The notes under the pieces are model-generated. The model was not told where the DNA came from and did not search any database. It saw only the letters and a program-made list of their open reading frames with translations. Shown here in pieces: positions 60,031 through 64,000 of a DNA stretch of 64,000 nucleotides. Source of the stretch: Methanobacterium petrolearium (GTDB taxonomy: Archaea; Methanobacteriota; Methanobacteria; Methanobacteriales; Methanobacteriaceae); NCBI RefSeq assembly GCF_017873625.1, contig NZ_JAGGKL010000011.1:18122-82121 (forward strand). Reading direction: 5' to 3'. The translations under genes were made by a program, and so were the position numbers. How positions within the stretch are numbered: position 1 is the stretch's first letter; each line of letters starts with the position of its first letter.

Positions 60031-60206
60031 CTATTCAACAGCAGCATCATGCCCACCCATATAAACTGTTGTGGGGGTTCTTTTGACAGATATAACCTGA
60101 GAATATTCTATTGGCACTACCCTGTTCTCTGGATTTGTGTAATTTATTTTTTCCCATAGAACAATCCCCCTGCATATTTCTTAACATCTATTTCGGACTT
60201 TTTAAC
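60031..60206 (-). pseudogene. Frameshifted remnant of a small protein gene
   Basis: On the minus strand, VKKSEIDVKKYAGGLFYGK(K) runs to a stop in an A6 run (about 60150). One base out of frame the reading continues as INYTNPENRVVPIEYSQVIS, then VKRTPTTVYMGG and HDAAVE to TAG 60031. Dropping or adding one base in the A run restores a continuous frame of about 58 codons. No start codon remains at the 5' side (TAA at 60207). The residue mix looks like a real beta-rich protein, but I do not recognise it. Confidence 0.5.
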
Positions 60207-60376
60207 TTAGATTAATACATAATAAGAATAGGGTCAATGATGTTATAATTGTGGTTAAATTTAGGGTATATTATGGTATGATTTGGGAAAATTGATTTAA
60301 ATGTTGATTTCTAATTTTATTATTGGTTTTCTAAGATCTAGAAAAAAATTTAGGTAATTGAAAAAAAGCCATAAAT

Positions 60377-60417
60377 ATTCCCCAGGCACGCCTCCATCCT
60401 CTCTTTATCTGGGGAAT
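60377..60417. other. Stable hairpin ATTCCCCAG / CTGGGGAAT
   Basis: ATTCCCCAG (60377-60385) is perfectly complementary to CTGGGGAAT (60409-60417) with a 23-nt C-rich loop. It stands out from the AT-rich surroundings. It could be the end of a small RNA, a terminator or an operator; no T-run follows directly. Confidence 0.45.
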
Positions 60418-60890
60418 TACCCTCATGGGTTGGTGAATCAAAAAGGATATTTGGATTTTTTTCTAAACACTACTTATAAAAATTGGATTATAAATTTACC
60501 ACTAAAAAAAAAACGATATTTCAAAATATGTATCAGGTTTTTTCAGGAGTGAAGAACTTCATTTGAGTATTAAATATGTATTAAGATTTTTCTACAGAAG
60601 CACTGATTTAATATCTTCTTATTTAAGTTTTATTTTTGTTACAATACTCATTGGACCATATAAAATTTGCTTCTGCATTATCCAAAGTTTTAAGGCGCAT
60701 ATTTGAGGTTATAACTCATTCAGGGTTATTCGGATACTGAGATTGTTTTTAGTTTTAAAGAAAAAAATGGGACTAATACTAAAAAAAAGACATAAAATCA
60801 GGACATTTTACGTTTTTCAGGATTAAAACTAAGATATTAGATTTTTTTTATGCAAGTGATATGAAAACCTTTATAGAATTTAGGTTGATA

Positions 60891-63719
60891 TTAAATTGGA
60901 GATGAATAATCATTATTTTTTTCTTTAAAATTATCCTCAATTCTCTTTTTATAATTTAACTCGTTAAACACAATCTTAAATTCGGTTCCATTGTCTCGGT
61001 TAATCTTTACATTAGCATCGATCTGATGAACTAAGCTATTTAAGAGTTGAAGCCCGAGTGTTTCTGTATTTTGTGGATCAAGATCTGCTGGTAATCCAAT
61101 TCCATCATCAGAAATGGTGAGTTGCATCTGTTCTGAGAGTGATTTGAGAGCTATGGTTATTGTTCCCTTTTTCTGGGGGAATGCGTATTTTATACTGTTG
61201 GTTACCAGTTCATTGATGATGAGTCCCAGGGGTATGGCAGTTTCCAGCCCCATTTCTATGTTATCTACCTGGATGATAGGGGTTATTGTTCCTGTTTTCA
61301 CCCCGTAAGAGTATAAAATATCAAAAACAAGTTTTTCAACATATTCTTTGAAGTTTATATGGCTCAGATCACGAGATTGATAAAGTTTTTCATGGATCAT
61401 GGCCATGGATTTCACTCTTCCCTGACTTTCCTTTAACACACCAATGGTTTCTTCTTTCTCTACGTGTTGTGTCTGCAGATTCAAGAGACTGGAGACAATC
61501 TGCATGTTATTTTTAACTCGATGATTAATTTCTCGCAGTAAAACATCTTTTTCTCTTAAAGATTCTTTAATAGCTTCTTCAGCACGAGAACGTTGTATTG
61601 CTATGGATGCCTGGTTTACAATTGTTTCAATTGCGTTTTCATGCTCCATGGATTTTCCTGGGGGTAAAGTTATGGCTAGACCTCCATAATTTTCGTCACT
61701 AAATGAAAATCCAATGTTATACATCTCATCAATATTGAATTTTTTCTCTAAGATGTTGCAAACTTTTCGAGGGATTTTTCCAAGGGTTAAACCGTATATT
61801 CCCTCTTCAAATTGGGTTAATTCTCCACTTTGGTATGATTTTCCTTCTTCAGCATTAAATTCTTCAAGTGGGAATTTAATTTTGAAGAGATCTATTCCTA
61901 CTATTTTTTCAAGTTTTTTTAAACCGTGTTCATGGCCTAAAATTTCAGTTATGCGTATATTTTTTTGATCAGGGGCTATGGCACGGACAATAATGTAAGA
62001 ATCAGGTAATAGTTTTCGAACAGCTTCTGCAATAATAGAGTATATTTCAGCAGAATTTTTAACTCCAGTAAGTTCCATTACCACATCGTTGATTATTCTT
62101 TGTTCAAAGAATGAAGTTTGCAGAATTTTTTCTGACTTTTTACGCTCAGTTACATCACGAATTGACTCTATGGCCCCCTGAACATGGCCTTCATCATCAT
62201 AAAGTGGGCTTGCTTTTCCCCAGAGAACACAGTTAACTCCATTTAATGGTGCTTCTGTTTCTGCTAAAACAACATTGCCTTCCCTTTTTAAATAGCGGTA
62301 TCTATTTTCTATGCTTTCATCAGATTGATTTAAAAGATCAATCAATATAGGTCTGCGCATACCATAAAATGGCAGCGAATATTCGTAATTTCCCTTTCCA
62401 ATCATGTTCTGAGCTTTAAACCCGGTCATATTCTCAATAGCCTTATTCCAAGCTATTACTTTTCCTTTGTTGTCAATGGCAAAGGTAGCATCGGGTAAAA
62501 ACTCAATAATTCCAGATAAACGTTGTTTAGATTCTTTTAACGCCATTTCTGTCTTTTTTCTTTCCGTGATGTTGATTACTCCAATTAATGAACCCTGGTA
62601 AGTTCCCTTCTTGTCAGTAAGGGGAGTTGCTGCTATGGTGGTGTAAATTTTTACCCCATCTTTCCTGATGAATCCAAAATCATATTGTTCACTTAATCCT
62701 TGTTTTCGTCTTAACAATTTTTTCCTGGAAAATTCAACATCACTCTCATCAACAAAGTCGAATAAAGGTTTTCCCATCATTTCTTCAATAGTGTATCCCA
62801 ACATATCCGTCATACTCTCATTTACAAAGCTGGTGTAGCCATCTTTGTCAATCCTCCAGACACCTCTTTGTAAATTTTCAACAAGTAGTCGGTAATTCTC
62901 TTCACTTTTGGGGGATATGTTTTCAATCTGTTTATGTTCTGTAATATTAAATATAGTTATGATAATGCGGTAAAATTCATCTTCAACATTTTTTAATGGT
63001 GTTAAACTTATTAACCACCAATTTTCTATCTCTGATAAGTTAATATGGTTTTTATATTGGATGGTTTCTCCACTTTCAAGACATTCACTGATTTTTTCAT
63101 ATAAATGATGTTGAACTTCAAATAGATCAACAGGGGCAAAATCAGATAAATTTTCACCGATCCCTCCACTTTTTTTGATTCCGGTGGCACGTTCAAAGGC
63201 ATCATTGTAACTGGATATAATGTAATTTCCATCTCTAGCAATGTCTAAAACTAGAATCGGCAATTGTGAATCATGATAAATGCTCTTTAAGAAGATTTCG
63301 GTTTCATGCAATTTATTAGTTATAGTTCTAAAACGGTGTTTATACTCCTTTGAAGTAACTTCCATGTTGTGTTTGTAAAGTGCCAGCTGGATGGTGACTT
63401 TCAATTCAGTGTTACTAACTGGTTTTAACAGGTAACCGCAGGGCTCAGTAACCAATGTTTTTTTGATTATTGGTTCATCAAAAGGGGTGATTATGTAAAC
63501 TATGGGGATATCCATTTTTGCAATGGTTTTTACACCATCAAATTTTCCATGTAATATAATATCCATCAAAATAAGATCAGGATTCAGTTCATGAGATTTT
63601 TTTAGGGCATTTTCAACAGAAGAGGTGGTATAAATGGTATCATGCCCAATAGAATGAATCATGTTCTTCAAGTGTTGTACATCACAACCTTTGTCTCCAA
63701 TAATAAGAATTTTGGCCAG
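60891..63719 (-). CDS. Hybrid sensor: receiver, PAS x3, GAF, HisKA_2, HATPase
   Basis: About 942 residues with no membrane helix. Receiver domain at about 1-120 (DLILMDIILHG phospho-Asp region, YLLKPVS Lys). PAS domains at about 150-270, 275-400 (GVWRIDKDGYTSFVNES) and 405-525 (PDATFAIDNKGKVIAWN). GAF at about 540-700, then HisKA_2 REINHRVKNNMQIVSS and HATPase with ELVTNSIKYAF and DDGIGLP. The annotated TTG at 63671 would remove the first receiver strand. The frame continues upstream to CTG 63719 (LAKILIIGDKG), 6 nt after a G7 run, giving a complete receiver. It is related to the 4.4-5.5 kb kinase. Confidence 0.88.
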   Translation of the reverse strand: MAKILIIGDKGCDVQHLKNMIHSIGHDTIYTTSSVENALKKSHELNPDLILMDIILHGKFDGVKTIAKMDIPIVYIITPFDEPIIKKTLVTEPCGYLLKPVSNTELKVTIQLALYKHNMEVTSKEYKHRFRTITNKLHETEIFLKSIYHDSQLPILVLDIARDGNYIISSYNDAFERATGIKKSGGIGENLSDFAPVDLFEVQHHLYEKISECLESGETIQYKNHINLSEIENWWLISLTPLKNVEDEFYRIIITIFNITEHKQIENISPKSEENYRLLVENLQRGVWRIDKDGYTSFVNESMTDMLGYTIEEMMGKPLFDFVDESDVEFSRKKLLRRKQGLSEQYDFGFIRKDGVKIYTTIAATPLTDKKGTYQGSLIGVINITERKKTEMALKESKQRLSGIIEFLPDATFAIDNKGKVIAWNKAIENMTGFKAQNMIGKGNYEYSLPFYGMRRPILIDLLNQSDESIENRYRYLKREGNVVLAETEAPLNGVNCVLWGKASPLYDDEGHVQGAIESIRDVTERKKSEKILQTSFFEQRIINDVVMELTGVKNSAEIYSIIAEAVRKLLPDSYIIVRAIAPDQKNIRITEILGHEHGLKKLEKIVGIDLFKIKFPLEEFNAEEGKSYQSGELTQFEEGIYGLTLGKIPRKVCNILEKKFNIDEMYNIGFSFSDENYGGLAITLPPGKSMEHENAIETIVNQASIAIQRSRAEEAIKESLREKDVLLREINHRVKNNMQIVSSLLNLQTQHVEKEETIGVLKESQGRVKSMAMIHEKLYQSRDLSHINFKEYVEKLVFDILYSYGVKTGTITPIIQVDNIEMGLETAIPLGLIINELVTNSIKYAFPQKKGTITIALKSLSEQMQLTISDDGIGLPADLDPQNTETLGLQLLNSLVHQIDANVKINRDNGTEFKIVFNELNYKKRIEDNFKEKNNDYSSPI

Positions 63720-64000
63720 TTTTAGCCCCCCCTAGTTAACCAAATCAGTGTTAACCATATGGACATAATAGTCATGTGGGTGTATAGTAATATTTTTATC
63801 TTGCAATAATATATAAATTGTTATTAAAAGTAAATATTGTTTTCCAAATTTCAGGATTATTTCTATTTTTTGTAGGCATTTAAATTTCAAAAAATTAGGA
63901 TGATTCGACACTGTCTGTTTTTCTAGTGATGTAGTTTTTTTCCAAAAATGAGAATTTTAAAGTTTTTGTGTTTTTGATTAGTCTTATAAAAGTTTTTAGT
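63720..64000. other. AT-rich upstream region of the hybrid sensor
   Basis: 281 bp to the window end. Apart from the G-run SD at 63726-63732 (minus strand) only AT-rich sequence; on the minus strand AATTTATATATT-like stretches around 63805-63825 could serve as TATA. No gene seen. Confidence 0.4.

Larger units (their letters stand above)
59868..60890. other. Gene-poor kilobase
   Basis: 1,023 bp without an intact gene. It contains a minus-strand decayed gene (60031-60206), a GC-rich hairpin (60377-60417) and otherwise AT-rich sequence. A 64-codon plus-strand frame at 60358-60552 starts with TTG, has no SD and overlaps the hairpin, so it was not called. Confidence 0.5.

Noticed and set aside
60358..60552. 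64-codon plus-strand ORF in the gene-poor kilobase
   Set aside because: It starts with TTG, has no SD, overlaps the stable hairpin, and its residue content (Lys/Phe/Ile/Tyr runs) follows from AT-rich DNA rather than a protein family.

Overview
The window comes from a methanogenic archaeon, most likely a mesophilic member of the Methanobacteriales (Methanobacterium-like). The evidence is a free-standing small fragment of a split family B DNA polymerase, methanogenesis marker protein MtxX, archaeal SRP19 and S8e, pantoate kinase, an archaeal-type riboflavin-pathway reductase, an archaeal cis-prenyltransferase, a geranylgeranyl reductase with its own ferredoxin, HypE and NikR. Composition is AT-rich. 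Starts usually follow GGTG- or GGAG-type Shine-Dalgarno sequences, a few genes look leaderless, and TATA-like boxes occur upstream.

Layout. 1-2.8 kb (minus): truncated AAA+ ATPase, HAD phosphatase, PolB2 and S8e. 3.2-7.4 kb (plus): iron alcohol dehydrogenase overlapping a PAS histidine kinase, hypE, RDD membrane protein. 7.5-11.8 kb (minus): DUF5654 protein, and a beta-rich protein of unknown function following a PEP-synthase/rifampicin-phosphotransferase-like enzyme, with a start/stop-rich tandem repeat between the two. 12-21 kb: tetrapyrrole genes cbiC-hemL, mtxX-uppS-tatD, a flavin/deazaflavin reductase, PHP protein and pantoate kinase. 21-27.3 kb (minus): regulator, RecJ-like DHH protein, srp19, hemD, cobA, purQ, purS, purC. 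27.5-36.4 kb (plus): glmS, a secreted Asn/Thr-rich protein, a regulator-thioesterase-acyl-CoA ligase module, a 2H phosphoesterase and a large helicase. 36.5-45.5 kb: LemA, tRNA-Ile, adenylate kinase, DUF59, half-length ArcS-like protein, GltB-like FMN enzyme, a P-loop ATPase, UbiA prenyltransferase and lipid reductase plus ferredoxin.

45.8-48.7 kb is the most unusual accessory segment. A radical SAM/SPASM enzyme of the peptide-modifying type is followed on the same strand by two short secreted sequon-rich proteins, a 56-residue four-cysteine protein that could be its substrate, and a DUF2769 protein, with a perfect 5 x 20 bp tandem repeat among them. 49-60 kb is a membrane and stress region: YhgE/Pip, NikR, a cation/proton antiporter, an AhpD-like protein, an MFS pseudogene, a DUF308 protein flanked by a 14-bp inverted repeat, an intact MFS exporter, an AI-2E family protein, two YbjQ-type proteins (one fused to a membrane domain) and a PRC-barrel protein. 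60-63.7 kb holds a gene-poor kilobase with a decayed gene, then a receiver-PAS-GAF-histidine kinase that seems to start at CTG.

The core genes serve tetrapyrrole synthesis (hemL, hemD, cobA, cbiC; the precursors of cofactor F430 and cobamide), hydrogenase maturation and nickel control (hypE, nikR), purine, CoA, flavin/F420 and lipid synthesis, and replication and translation. No rRNA, CRISPR array or intact insertion sequence was seen. All family assignments were made by reading motifs, without database searches.
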